Of a stretch of DNA of 37,066 nt, positions 13,564-21,831 are shown one piece after another. The position numbers and the translations under genes were made by a program. The notes under the pieces are model-generated. The model was not told the origin of the DNA. It worked only from the letters and a program-made list of their open reading frames with translations, and made no database searches. Each line of letters starts with the position of its first letter. Position 1 is the stretch's first letter. Source of the stretch: Bacteroidota bacterium (GTDB lineage: Bacteria > Bacteroidota > Rhodothermia > Rhodothermales > UBA10348); NCBI GenBank assembly GCA_027622005.1, contig JAQBZH010000021.1, positions 1 through 37,066 of the forward strand, given 5' to 3'.

Positions 13564-14592
13564 TTAGAATTGAAGAAAACTTTCATGGGAACGTCCATCT
13601 GGATGCCAACGAAGGGATGGCCGCTGGGCGTTGCCGATCATTTCCCAATTTGCGTTTTTCTGTAAGAGCCGATCATCCGAAAATACTCCCTGGATGAGGT
13701 GTTCGTTGGCCTTGATCCAATCCGTGACTTCCTTAAGTGAATCGTACGGAACCCAACGAATGTGTCCAGGACCCTTCTCTTCGGCCTCACCCCTTGAGAT
13801 AAGAAATTGAAAATCCTCAGGATAAGCATGTGGCGATTTCAACGCCGCCAGGAAGGCTTGTTGCAGCTTTATGCTTCCTATCGTGGACGCGTGTGCTGGA
13901 AACATCCCGCGATGAACTCCAAATGCATCTAGAACCCCATCAATGCTCAATCTACGCGGGGCAAAAACGATCGATACGTTTCGGCATCCCATGCCTTCGT
14001 GCATCAGGGCATCTTCAGCGAGTGCGATCTGTCCTTCCTCGTTTTCCAGCCCGTCTAAAACGGCTACCGAAAAACGATGTCCTCGAAACCAGCACTTTTC
14101 GGGTTCGATTCCTCTACCAGAAACCGTTTCCCGGATGGATTCAATCACGCTGTCCGAACCGGATGCGATAAATCGATCACCAGCTTTTAGAACGTCGCTT
14201 TGCGAAAGAAGCGTTGCGCCTACATCACCTCCCATTCGCCGTATTTCTGTCAAAAATGCGGGAAAGAGATATGGATTTTTCGACGACGTGGACCCGACGT
14301 ATCGATGACCGCTTAATACCACCGCCAAATAGTCTTGCAATTCAACGAGAGGAATATTGCCTGGATTTAGAACAGCAACCGTTTCAGGATGATGCGTTTG
14401 TAACTGCTCTTTCCACTCTTTAAGGTTTGACTCGACGAGCAGGCTCATCTGCTGATTCACCGCAAAAACGATGGACAATTCGGTGAACCGATTTTCCGCA
14501 GTTAAAGACTTTTTTGTAGCCTCGACCCGCGGCCCATATTCCGGATCTTCCCATTTTCGGGCAGCTGCGCAGATGCTTTCTATCAATTCCAC
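13564..14592 (-). CDS. LuxC-type acyl-CoA reductase
   Basis: The 342-residue protein matches the acyl-CoA reductase (LuxC) family, which reduces fatty acyl thioesters to aldehydes with NAD(P)H through an enzyme-bound acyl-Cys. The likely nucleophile is Cys203 in HEGMGCRNVSIVF. Supporting motifs are NPGNIPLVELQDYLAVVLSGH, VGSTSSKNPYL and the aldehyde-dehydrogenase-like FIASGSDSV. It is shorter than LuxC of luminous bacteria (about 480) but normal for the Bacteroidota branch. Translation appears to start at a GTG three bases after the fluC stop, so the two genes are coupled. Position behind a thiolase suggests shared acyl-CoA substrates. The physiological aldehyde product is unknown. Confidence 0.85.
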   Translation of the reverse strand: MELIESICAAARKWEDPEYGPRVEATKKSLTAENRFTELSIVFAVNQQMSLLVESNLKEWKEQLQTHHPETVAVLNPGNIPLVELQDYLAVVLSGHRYVGSTSSKNPYLFPAFLTEIRRMGGDVGATLLSQSDVLKAGDRFIASGSDSVIESIRETVSGRGIEPEKCWFRGHRFSVAVLDGLENEEGQIALAEDALMHEGMGCRNVSIVFAPRRLSIDGVLDAFGVHRGMFPAHASTIGSIKLQQAFLAALKSPHAYPEDFQFLISRGEAEEKGPGHIRWVPYDSLKEVTDWIKANEHLIQGVFSDDRLLQKNANWEMIGNAQRPSLRWHPDGRSHESFLQF

Positions 14593-14595
14593 TGA

Positions 14596-14982
14596 TTACA
14601 CCGCTTGCGGAAAGACCCATTTAGCTAGGCCGATCCCAGCAAATGCGAAAAGAATGGCGCCAACATTATTGGACAAAACGTTGGCAACGGCCAAGTTCAC
14701 CGATCCAGAATCAAACAATTGAACAGATTCTAAGGAATAAGCGGAAAAAGTCGTAAATGCCCCCAGCACTCCAATCATTAAAAATGCGTGTAAGCGTTCG
14801 GTGTCTGTGGATTGATTTAGGTAGCCCCAAACAAATCCGGCCACAAAAGACCCCAGGATGTTGACAATCAATGTGCTCCACGGAAAGCTACCACCAGACT
14901 CTCGAAATGAGAACATCGTAACGCCATATCGCAAAAGCGCCCCAAGAGCTCCTCCAGCCAGAATGTAGGCAACTTTAGACAT
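14596..14982 (-). CDS. crcB: Fluoride channel FluC/CrcB
   Basis: From the ATG at 14982 the gene encodes 128 residues with four hydrophobic helices. Hallmarks are GGALGALLRYG in helix 1, NILGSFVAGF in helix 2 and GAFTTFSAYSLE in helix 3, which contains the phenylalanines lining the fluoride path. Fluc proteins work as dual-topology dimers that let F- out of the cell. The start lies inside the end of the thiolase gene (8-nt overlap), and the stop lies three bases before the acyl-CoA reductase start. It is thus embedded in a fatty-acyl operon, with no room for a fluoride riboswitch directly before it. Confidence 0.93.
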   Translation of the reverse strand: MSKVAYILAGGALGALLRYGVTMFSFRESGGSFPWSTLIVNILGSFVAGFVWGYLNQSTDTERLHAFLMIGVLGAFTTFSAYSLESVQLFDSGSVNLAVANVLSNNVGAILFAFAGIGLAKWVFPQAV

Positions 14983-16165
14983 GTTCAATGGCAATGGCTG
15001 TGCCTCCACCGGTCCCGTGGCAGATACTTGCTAATCCCCGATTAAGTCCCCGATTAGCCAACGCATGAACCAGCGTTCCGATAATGCGCGCTCCTGAAGC
15101 TCCAATTGGGTGGCCAAGAGCGATTGCACCGCCGTTAACATTGAGCTTGTCATAGGATACGCCAAGCGCATCCCGCATCAGGACCGAATTAATTGCAAAG
15201 GCCTCATTGTTCTCAACCAGATCGAAATCATCCATCGAGAGATTGAGTTTGCTAAGCACTTTTTGAACCGACGGAATTGGCGCCTCTGCAAATCGCCATG
15301 GAGCCCCCGCAGACCAGGTACTGGCCATTATCCGCGCAACAGGCTTCAAACCATATTTTTTAACGGCCTCACCACTAGCAATCATCACGGCGCACGCGCC
15401 GTCGCTGATCTGGCTGCTATTTCCAGCCGTAAGCACCCCTGTTTTGTCGAAAGCAGGTCGCAATTTGGCCAATGAAGCCGCGGTGGTCTCTGATCGGATG
15501 CCTTCGTCTTTTGACAATGTTAAAGTGTCTCTTCGGACCTGATACTCAATAGGCGCCACTTCACTATCAAACGCCCCCGAAGCCCACGCTGCGTCTGCCC
15601 GGGCATGGGACATCATGGCAACTTCGTCCAATTGTTCGCGGGTTATGCCCTTTTCGGCGGCCAAACGCTCCGTTTGGGTACCCATGGCTTCGCCGCTCAT
15701 CGGATCCGTCAACCCGTCATAGAGCAACAAATCAGTCAGCCCTTCTGGGTTACCCATCAAAAACTTATAGCCCCAGCGTGCCCTGTGAGATAAATAAAAG
15801 CCGGTCCCTGACATGGACTCCGTTCCACCAGCCATAACCAAGTCTGCTTCGCCAGATCGAACGAGTGTAGCGGCTTGCATTACGCTCATCATCCCAGAAG
15901 AACAAACCATATCGATACTAAATCCATCGATCGTTTCTGGGATTCCAGCTTTGAACGCTGCTTGTCGTGAGATTAACTGCCCCTGCCCGGCTCGCAAAAC
16001 GTTGCCGAATATATACAGGTCAAGGTCTGCACCCTTCACTCCGCTTCTTTCTAGGGAGGCTTTCATGACGTGAGCGGCCAAATCGACGGAGGAATGATCT
16101 TTAAGCGCCCCTCCAAAAGTGCCAATAGGAGTTCTGACGGAGTCTATGATAAAAGCTTCGCGCAT
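14975..16165 (-). CDS. Acetyl-CoA acetyltransferase (thiolase)
   Basis: The thiolase has 396 residues from the ATG at 16165. It either condenses two acetyl-CoA to acetoacetyl-CoA or cleaves 3-ketoacyl-CoA. The nucleophile is Cys88 (DMVCSSGM), the catalytic His lies in ALGHPIGASGARI, and the second Cys in SICHGTGGGTA, so all catalytic residues are present. VRTPIGTFGGAL near the start and NEAFA are also typical. An ATG 18 nt earlier is possible, but AAGG lies 10 nt before the chosen one. It is first in a tightly packed run with fluC and the acyl-CoA reductase. A 23-bp near-palindrome lies 26-48 nt upstream. Confidence 0.93.
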   Translation of the reverse strand: MREAFIIDSVRTPIGTFGGALKDHSSVDLAAHVMKASLERSGVKGADLDLYIFGNVLRAGQGQLISRQAAFKAGIPETIDGFSIDMVCSSGMMSVMQAATLVRSGEADLVMAGGTESMSGTGFYLSHRARWGYKFLMGNPEGLTDLLLYDGLTDPMSGEAMGTQTERLAAEKGITREQLDEVAMMSHARADAAWASGAFDSEVAPIEYQVRRDTLTLSKDEGIRSETTAASLAKLRPAFDKTGVLTAGNSSQISDGACAVMIASGEAVKKYGLKPVARIMASTWSAGAPWRFAEAPIPSVQKVLSKLNLSMDDFDLVENNEAFAINSVLMRDALGVSYDKLNVNGGAIALGHPIGASGARIIGTLVHALANRGLNRGLASICHGTGGGTAIAIEHV

Positions 16166-16190
16166 CGAATTTGGACCTTGCATAACTGAT

Positions 16191-16213
16191 TATTTCTACA
16201 GAGTGCAGAAATA
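16191..16213. promoter_or_regulatory. Candidate operator before the thiolase operon
   Basis: TATTTCT at 16191-16197 and AGAAATA at 16207-16213 form a perfect 7+7 inverted repeat. An inner CA...TG pair extends it to a 23-bp near-palindrome centred 37 nt upstream of the thiolase ATG. Size and position suit a dimeric repressor such as a TetR-family fatty-acid regulator. That assignment is inference; no regulator gene is in the window. Confidence 0.45.
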
Positions 16214-16282
16214 CTGTTCAGATTGCTGGGAGTTCACCAAAGCGATTGATAGGACGGGAATTCACCGAAATCAAAAAGTCGG

Positions 16283-16555
16283 TCAGTCAATCCAATTCGC
16301 TAACGAAAGGTCGTCCCGCGTATGAAAGGCGAAATATCCGATCAACAATCCGCGAACCAGCGTTTCAGCTTCCGCGGGTGTCACGGAAAACACCTCATCC
16401 TTGCAAGCGATGTGAAATCGCCCTTCATGAGTCATGATTTCCTTGATCAATCCGTAATCCCGACACAATTGTACGAGTTCATCCAAACTTGGATGGCTGT
16501 ACATAGTGTCCGATTTGGCTCGGATTGGACGAATATTCGCTGCGGGAGCAAACAT
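16283..16555 (-). CDS. Small conserved-looking protein of unknown function
   Basis: I do not recognise a family. The gene can encode 90 residues from the ATG at 16555. It encodes 73 residues from a second ATG at 16504, which has GGA seven bases before it and removes an unstructured, basic leader. The core SLDELVQLCRDYGLIKEIMTHEGRFHIACKDEVFSVTPAEAETLVRGLLIGYF has the alternating helix/strand character of a folded domain, with two Cys (positions 31 and 51) but no metal motif. It ends in an acidic DLSLANWID. It stands between BrxB and the thiolase in the same direction with gaps of about 100-220 bp. Existence is likely but unproven. Confidence 0.5.
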   Translation of the reverse strand: MFAPAANIRPIRAKSDTMYSHPSLDELVQLCRDYGLIKEIMTHEGRFHIACKDEVFSVTPAEAETLVRGLLIGYFAFHTRDDLSLANWID

Positions 16556-16772
16556 AGACTGTAGATCGATTGCTGGAATGGCTCGATAAATTGATTCATT
16601 CCAATTATTGACTGCCTAATCGGATGTGTGATCGAAAAGGCACCCTTGGTATTCCTTTAAAAAGGACTTCCCAAGCTGTATCGAACAATTAAGTCTATTT
16701 CTTAAGTCCGAGCGGCGGCTCGTTTACAACGCCACTACAACCACTTTGGGTATAAAGCGAATAGTGAGGGGC

Positions 16773-17276
16773 TTATAATATCGAACGAAACGTTCCCGGG
16801 AGCGAATCCTGACTCGCGGTTATGGTCGATTCTATCGTCTCAACTCCGTTTCCGTTACCACAAAACTTTTCGTAAGCACCGACCAAATCCATGGCTATCG
16901 CGCTGGCAGAGCGGCCTTCGATGTTACGACGTTCGAGGACAAAAACGGGATCACCGTCTTTCAAAAGGGCCATAAAGGGTGATGATGGAGGGATTCCAGC
17001 CAAATATTGCCTTGCCCGGGCCGTCGCTTCCATGTCCTGCCCGGCAAAAACGGTGACCATACTGTCTGGTTGATTAGGGGCTTGCAAAGACATTCTAACA
17101 GCCGGACGCGCATTAGCCGCCGCGCATCCACAAACTGAATTCACGATCAGCAACATCGTTTTTCCGTCGGAATCGGCAAATATTTGATCGACTTCCTGCG
17201 GTGTGCGCATTTCTGTTACTCCGAATGAAGTAAGCTCGGTGCGCATGTGGGCTACCATCGGTTCTGGAAAAGGCAT
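16773..17276 (-). CDS. BrxA/BrxB family bacilliredoxin
   Basis: The cytoplasmic thiol-disulfide protein removes bacillithiol from proteins in organisms that make it. From the ATG at 17276 it has 167 residues. The active CGC motif is C49-G50-C51 in NSVCGCAAANARPAV, preceded by the family segment ELTSFGVTEMRTPQEVD. The C-terminal tail after YEKFC runs about 30 residues longer than the usual ~145-residue family member and is Ser/Thr-rich. An upstream TTG start would add 14 residues with no support. AGGA lies just before the ATG. The presence of this protein suggests that bacillithiol is made by the organism, which holds for many Bacteroidota. Confidence 0.9.
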   Translation of the reverse strand: MPFPEPMVAHMRTELTSFGVTEMRTPQEVDQIFADSDGKTMLLIVNSVCGCAAANARPAVRMSLQAPNQPDSMVTVFAGQDMEATARARQYLAGIPPSSPFMALLKDGDPVFVLERRNIEGRSASAIAMDLVGAYEKFCGNGNGVETIESTITASQDSLPGTFRSIL

Positions 17277-17422
17277 AATCCTAACAAGGTTTGAATTGGA
17301 ATGGGTGATGTGGAACAAGACGATATATCAATTGATCCAAGCTCCGTTTGTAATTTGTGTTAATGAAGTCCCTCAATTACCCGATAACTCAATCGTAATC
17401 CGACCGTTTTTTTGATAATACG

Positions 17423-18055
17423 ATGGCCCGAATATTCTATTTATTGATTCTAACAATTGGCCTAACTGGTTGCACGACATCGCGTTCAATATTTGATCGT
17501 CGATTGGGCGATGATGATGGGGTCGCTAAAGTTGGAGATCCTGTCTCGGAAACGCCTTCGTCAGATGAAGCAACGACTGAGGATTCGGGGCTTTCCCTTT
17601 ATATGGAATTTGAGCAAGCCCTTCGCACAGAATTGGCTCCGTGGCACGGAGTGCCGCATATGCTTGGGGGAACCGCCCGGACCGGGGTAGATTGTTCAGG
17701 ACTAATCGTTAGAGTTTTTGGAGATTTGCTCAGCCTTCAAACGGGCCGAACAACGGAGCAATTGATTCAGGAAGGCCAACACGTATCAAAAAGACAGTTA
17801 AGGGCCGGCGATCTCGTGTTCTTTTCGCCTACCGGATCCAAAAAAGGAAGCCATGTTGGAATATTCTTGAGTGATCACGAATTTACCCATGCCTCGAGCT
17901 CCAAGGGAGTCATGACTTCGTCTTTGACGGAGTCTTATTGGACTCGGTTTTACGAAACTAGCAGAAGGATTATTCCGGGCGAAGAGTGGCTCAGAGCCTC
18001 AATTACTCGCATTCGTGAGCGGCAAGCTTTATCTCGAGTACTTCAATCTGAGTAA
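17423..18055 (+). CDS. NlpC/P60 family peptidoglycan hydrolase lipoprotein
   Basis: The 210-residue lipoprotein has the signal MARIFYLLILTIGLTGC (lipobox Cys17). A roughly 45-residue acidic linker follows, then an NlpC/P60 domain. The catalytic triad is Cys91 (GVDCSGL), His144 (SHVGIFL) and His156 (FTHASS), in the canonical order. Such enzymes cut gamma-D-Glu-diaminopimelate or crosslink peptide bonds and allow wall growth in the periplasm; Spr/MepS is the nearest known model. It is divergent from BrxB and separated from greA by a clear intrinsic terminator at 18127-18157. Start is the ATG immediately before the basic residue of the signal. Confidence 0.9.
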   Translation: MARIFYLLILTIGLTGCTTSRSIFDRRLGDDDGVAKVGDPVSETPSSDEATTEDSGLSLYMEFEQALRTELAPWHGVPHMLGGTARTGVDCSGLIVRVFGDLLSLQTGRTTEQLIQEGQHVSKRQLRAGDLVFFSPTGSKKGSHVGIFLSDHEFTHASSSKGVMTSSLTESYWTRFYETSRRIIPGEEWLRASITRIRERQALSRVLQSE

Positions 18056-18126
18056 TCCGGGATCCACACACTCCTATTGAGAGTACAAACGCCCAGAATC
18101 ATAATGGCCCTCCGTATGACCGCGAC

Positions 18127-18157
18127 CGCTGCTACCCCAAAGTAGGAGCGTTTTTTT
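18127..18157 (+). terminator. Intrinsic terminator after the NlpC/P60 gene
   Basis: CGCTGCTA (18127-18134) can pair with TAGGAGCG (18143-18150) with one internal G-G mismatch around an eight-base loop. Seven T follow at 18151-18157. It lies 72 bp after the stop at 18055 and separates this gene from greA. Confidence 0.7.
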
Positions 18158-18218
18158 ATACGTGGCATCTTGGCCATTTTCAGTGATCCAGCAGCAATAA
18201 GAAGCAATTAGCCTAGCG

Positions 18219-18701
18219 ATGAGCGACCAAAAACCGACCTATCTTACCTCGGAAGGACTTCAAAGCCTGAAAGAAGAGATTCATTTTCTTCGCACTCAAG
18301 AGCGGCCTCGAATCTCAGGGGCCATTGCGGATGCCAGGGCTCAAGGGGACCTTTCTGAAAATGCAGAATACGATGCAGCCAAAGAAGAACAGGGTCTATT
18401 AGAGGCGCGCATTGCTAAGCTGGAAAACACGGTAGCACACGCTCGATTGTTGGATGAAAGCCAAGTTGATAGTTCAAAGGCCTATATTTTGTCGACTGTT
18501 ACAGTTAAGAATACGGCCAACGGGATGAAACAATCTTACACGCTGGTTTCCGAACAAGAAGCCGACTTCGCGTCGGGTAAAATTTCTATTACCAGTCCCA
18601 TCGGCAAAGGATTGTTGGGCCAAGAGGTTGGAAACAAAGTCGATATTAAAGTCCCTGCTGGAAAAGTCACTCTTGAAATTGTTGATATTTCTCGGGGTTA
18701 A
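18219..18701 (+). CDS. greA: Transcription elongation factor GreA
   Basis: The 160-residue factor rescues backtracked RNA polymerase by stimulating transcript cleavage. The N-terminal coiled coil carries the acidic tip in ARAQGDLSENAEYDAAKEEQ, which reaches the polymerase active site. The C-terminal FKBP-like domain has SPIGKGLLGQEVGNKVDIKVPAGKVTLEIVDI. Both length and motifs are standard. The ATG at 18219 precedes YLTSEGLQSLKEEI, the usual opening. The threonine aldolase gene begins 11 bp after the stop, so the two are probably co-transcribed, an unusual but not unique pairing. Confidence 0.95.
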   Translation: MSDQKPTYLTSEGLQSLKEEIHFLRTQERPRISGAIADARAQGDLSENAEYDAAKEEQGLLEARIAKLENTVAHARLLDESQVDSSKAYILSTVTVKNTANGMKQSYTLVSEQEADFASGKISITSPIGKGLLGQEVGNKVDIKVPAGKVTLEIVDISRG

Positions 18702-18712
18702 AGTGGTGAAGA

Positions 18713-19741
18713 ATGCGGACAATTGATCTCCGAAGCGATACTGTTACCAAGCCTGATCGAGGCATGTTAGAGGCCATGATGGCCGCTGAAGTCGGTGACG
18801 ATGTTTTTGGAGAAGATCCTACTGTCATTCGCCTGCAAGAAATGGTAGCCGATTTACTCGGCAAGGAAGAAGCATTGTTCGTGCCCAGCGGAACGATGTG
18901 TAATCAAATAGCAGTTCGTTTACACACCTCTCCAGCCGACGAAGTACTCCTCGATGCCGGAAGTCATATCCGCAATTACGAGGGTGCAGCCGCAGCCGCT
19001 CTTTCAGGCGTCCAACTTTTTCCGATTCAGGGGGAAAGAGGCATTATGACGGCCGCCCAGGTAGAAGCGAGCATTCGAACAGGGTACGAGTGGGAACCAA
19101 GACCCCGGCTATTGTGCATTGAAAACACCCACAATAAAGCGGGTGGCATCGTGTATCCAATTGAGCGTTTGGTCGAGCTCGGCGCCATTGCCAAAAAACA
19201 TCGTTTAGGCTACCACTTGGATGGGGCGCGCATCTGGAATGCAGCCGTAGCACTCAAAACGACCGAACAATCCATTTCTGCACCTTTTGACACCGTGAGT
19301 GTGTGCCTTTCCAAAGGGCTCGGGACACCCATGGGCTCAGTTCTAGCTGGCTCAAAGGACATCATGACCAATGCCAGACGATATCGTAAGCTAATGGGCG
19401 GCGGAATGCGCCAAATTGGGTTTGCGGCCGCCGCAGGTATATACGCTATCAACCACAACCGATCGAACCTTTCGTTGGACCATCAGAAGGCTCAGGTATT
19501 AGCAAAGGGATTGGCCTCGTTTTCGAGCGTATCCATTCCGCTCGAAAATGTCGAAACAAACATCGTTATATTTGATGTAGTCGATGGCCGCACCGCACTG
19601 CAGATTCTACCCCTCCTCGCCAAAGAGGGCGTCCGCATGGTTCCTTTCGGTCCAAACACGATTCGGGCCACGACCCATCGAGATGTATCGATGGACGACA
19701 TCGAATATGCGCTAGAGCAAGCTCAGCTTGTCCTGAACTAA
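18713..19741 (+). CDS. ltaE: Low-specificity L-threonine aldolase
   Basis: The 342-residue fold-type I PLP enzyme cleaves L-threonine or allo-threonine to glycine and acetaldehyde. The PLP-binding Lys201 lies in VCLSKGLGTPMGSVL. Other hallmarks are DLRSDTVTKP at the start, GDDVFGEDPTV, VPSGTMCNQ, the active-site His85 in AGSHI, and HLDGARIWNA with Asp170 for the PLP ring nitrogen. Length fits. The gene follows greA by 11 bp and converges with the NagB/PIG-L gene, the two stop codons overlapping by four bases. Confidence 0.93.
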   Translation: MRTIDLRSDTVTKPDRGMLEAMMAAEVGDDVFGEDPTVIRLQEMVADLLGKEEALFVPSGTMCNQIAVRLHTSPADEVLLDAGSHIRNYEGAAAAALSGVQLFPIQGERGIMTAAQVEASIRTGYEWEPRPRLLCIENTHNKAGGIVYPIERLVELGAIAKKHRLGYHLDGARIWNAAVALKTTEQSISAPFDTVSVCLSKGLGTPMGSVLAGSKDIMTNARRYRKLMGGGMRQIGFAAAAGIYAINHNRSNLSLDHQKAQVLAKGLASFSSVSIPLENVETNIVIFDVVDGRTALQILPLLAKEGVRMVPFGPNTIRATTHRDVSMDDIEYALEQAQLVLN

Positions 19742-21654
19742 AGTTCTTTTACGCATACGTAAGCTTCGGCCGCATGAAACTCAGGTAGTCCCAAGCCATT
19801 TAGGCGAGCAGCCGTGCCCTGGTTCCGATCGCGGGCGCGCTCCCAAAACTCCCGAATATCATAAGCGCCCGGATACATCGCGCGATCCTTCTGGCTTTCG
19901 TGTTTGAAAATGGCCTCTATTTTCCGGTCTAAATCGGCCTTGGACATCGGCACAAACACATCAGCCCGGTCAATTTCCCATTCCTGCCACGCTCCGCGAT
20001 ACAACCAGACCATTGGATGATTGGATACATCCGGGTGACGCTTTTTGAACTCAATAAGCGCCTGTTCGATGGCGAAATAACACATTCTGTGTGTCCCGTG
20101 TGGATCCGACAGGTCCCCGGCTACAAAAATGTGGTCTGGCATTTTTTCTTCCAGAATCGAAAGGACAATCTGTACATCCGTCTCCCCTATGGGCATTTTG
20201 CGAACTTTCCCCGTCTTGTAGAAGGGCATATCTAGAAACCGGGCGTGTTCACCCCCCAAACGCATCACTTCAATCCCGGCAATGGCTTCGGAGTACCGAA
20301 TGAAGGCTTTAATCTGCTGAACATCCAGGGAATCTACATTCCCGGGGGGCTTCGACGTCATCGCCCGGCTCAAGCTCGTCAGTTTTAAATGAAGCGTGCC
20401 TACGGATTCGGCATCAATAAACAATTCGCCGGCCATCTCCATGAAACGAATGTAGCGCCGTACATCCGAATCGAATACGGCCACCGATCCGTTGGTCATG
20501 TAGGCGACTGTAACATCGTTCTTGTTCTGAACTAGGCTGTCCAGCATGCCGCCCATGGAAATCACGTCGTCGTCAGGATGCGGGCTAAAGACAATGATTT
20601 CTTTCTTTTTCGGGAGATCTTCTGAGTATCGAATCCGACGGCGCAAACTCTCGAAAACGTGTTTGCACAACTGATCCGTATTTTCGTGCAAATAGGCCAG
20701 ACTGTGTAGATGATGACGATGAAAATCGCCCTCCTCTAGTCGTAGGATGGCCTTTCCTACCTTTTCGGCCAGCCAAATCACCGCTCGAACCGACAATTCT
20801 TCGGTCCATTGAACAGGCCGAACTACCCACGGCGTTTTAATTCGGGTAAATTCTCCGGAAGCCGCCTCATCACAATAGATCGTAGTATCGCGGTGCTTTT
20901 GAAGAAATGAAGCGGTGATCTTATTAGTCGGTTCTTCCTCGACCGCCTTCATAATAATCGGAGCTTTATGCTCCCCTGTCGCCATCAGGATGATCTCACG
21001 GGCATCCAAAATAGTACCCACTCCCATCGTAATGGCTTCCCTGGGCACATTTTCGTCACCAAAGAAATCACTAGCGGCATCCTTTTTGGTGATTTCGTCC
21101 AGAATAATTAATCGTGTACGCGTATCAATTCCCGATCCCGGCTCATTGAATCCAATGTGGCCGCTACGACCAATACCGAGAATTAACAGATCTAACCCTC
21201 CTGCCTTCCTTATTTTGTGCTCGTAGGAGAGGCAGTACTCCTCCACTTCCTCACGTTTGATATCTCCCCTCGGAATGTGAATGTTCGCTTTGGGGATATT
21301 TACGTGATCGAAAAAATTCTCATGCATAAACCGGTGATAGCTCTGAAGGCTGTCCGGATCCATCGGGAAATACTCGTCTAGATTAAAAGTCACCACGTTG
21401 GAAAAATCCAGGTCTTCCTTTTGGTGCATCGTTATCAAGTGTTGATAAACGCCTATCGGCGTTGACCCTGTAGGAAGTCCCAAAACCACTTGTTTTCCTG
21501 CAGCACGTCTTTCTTCGATCAGCGACGCGATCCGTTTAGCCACCTGAAGGGATAATTGACTAGGCTGATCAAAAATGAGCACAGGAAATTTTTCACGTTG
21601 CGAGCCTTCTGCCGTATTGCCCTCAAAAGGCTGCCCACTGTCTGGAGATGACAT
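19738..21654 (-). CDS. Two-domain NagB-like/PIG-L (LmbE) protein
   Basis: In this 638-residue protein, residues ~25-300 are a glucosamine-6-phosphate deaminase-like domain (LPTGSTP at 60-66, NLDEY at 91-95, GIGRSGHIGFNEP at 160-172). Residues ~350-600 are a PIG-L/LmbE zinc deacetylase-like domain (SPHPDDDVISMGGM from 357, later DPHGTHR). This fusion is known in Bacteroidota and some other phyla. In E. coli NagB the corresponding motif is GVGNDGHIAFNEP with Asp141; here Ser164 replaces that Asp, while His166 and Glu171 are kept. The reaction may therefore differ from simple GlcN6P deamination. It could couple deacetylation and deamination of an amino-sugar phosphate. It is monocistronic and divergent from the gamma-glutamyltransferase gene. 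Confidence 0.88.
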   Translation of the reverse strand: MSSPDSGQPFEGNTAEGSQREKFPVLIFDQPSQLSLQVAKRIASLIEERRAAGKQVVLGLPTGSTPIGVYQHLITMHQKEDLDFSNVVTFNLDEYFPMDPDSLQSYHRFMHENFFDHVNIPKANIHIPRGDIKREEVEEYCLSYEHKIRKAGGLDLLILGIGRSGHIGFNEPGSGIDTRTRLIILDEITKKDAASDFFGDENVPREAITMGVGTILDAREIILMATGEHKAPIIMKAVEEEPTNKITASFLQKHRDTTIYCDEAASGEFTRIKTPWVVRPVQWTEELSVRAVIWLAEKVGKAILRLEEGDFHRHHLHSLAYLHENTDQLCKHVFESLRRRIRYSEDLPKKKEIIVFSPHPDDDVISMGGMLDSLVQNKNDVTVAYMTNGSVAVFDSDVRRYIRFMEMAGELFIDAESVGTLHLKLTSLSRAMTSKPPGNVDSLDVQQIKAFIRYSEAIAGIEVMRLGGEHARFLDMPFYKTGKVRKMPIGETDVQIVLSILEEKMPDHIFVAGDLSDPHGTHRMCYFAIEQALIEFKKRHPDVSNHPMVWLYRGAWQEWEIDRADVFVPMSKADLDRKIEAIFKHESQKDRAMYPGAYDIREFWERARDRNQGTAARLNGLGLPEFHAAEAYVCVKEL

Positions 21655-21738
21655 AATCTTGATAGGAGAATGGAAATTCAGGGCGAAAAGGAATAATACA
21701 CTGCCAAGGAATGGATTAAATCGAATGGTTCTTAAATG

Positions 21739-21770
21739 TTTGATTAAAAGATCAAAGGAGGTGTACTTTG
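21739..21770 (+). promoter_or_regulatory. Candidate promoter/operator of the gamma-glutamyltransferase gene
   Basis: TTTG at 21739-21742 is followed after 21 nt by TACTTTG (21764-21770), close to the Bacteroidota TTG/TAnnTTTG pair. TTTGAT and ATCAAA (21739-21744, 21751-21756) form a perfect 6+6 inverted repeat over the upstream box. The site is 62 bp before the start codon in the gap between two divergent genes. Confidence 0.35.
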
Positions 21771-21831
21771 TGGGCCACGGTTATTAACCCAATCCCTTTC
21801 ATCATCGAAAGCCCCATTTCAGCGTATCCTC

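Noticed and set aside
14975-16213. Fluoride riboswitch controlling fluC
   Set aside because: The fluC start is inside the thiolase gene and no riboswitch-like pseudoknot was recognised upstream of the operon.
16565-16772. Terminator candidates CGAGC-GGCG-GCTCG (16709-16722) and TCCTTT-AA-AAAGGA in the gap after BrxB
   Set aside because: Both stems are short and neither is followed by a T-run on the relevant strand.
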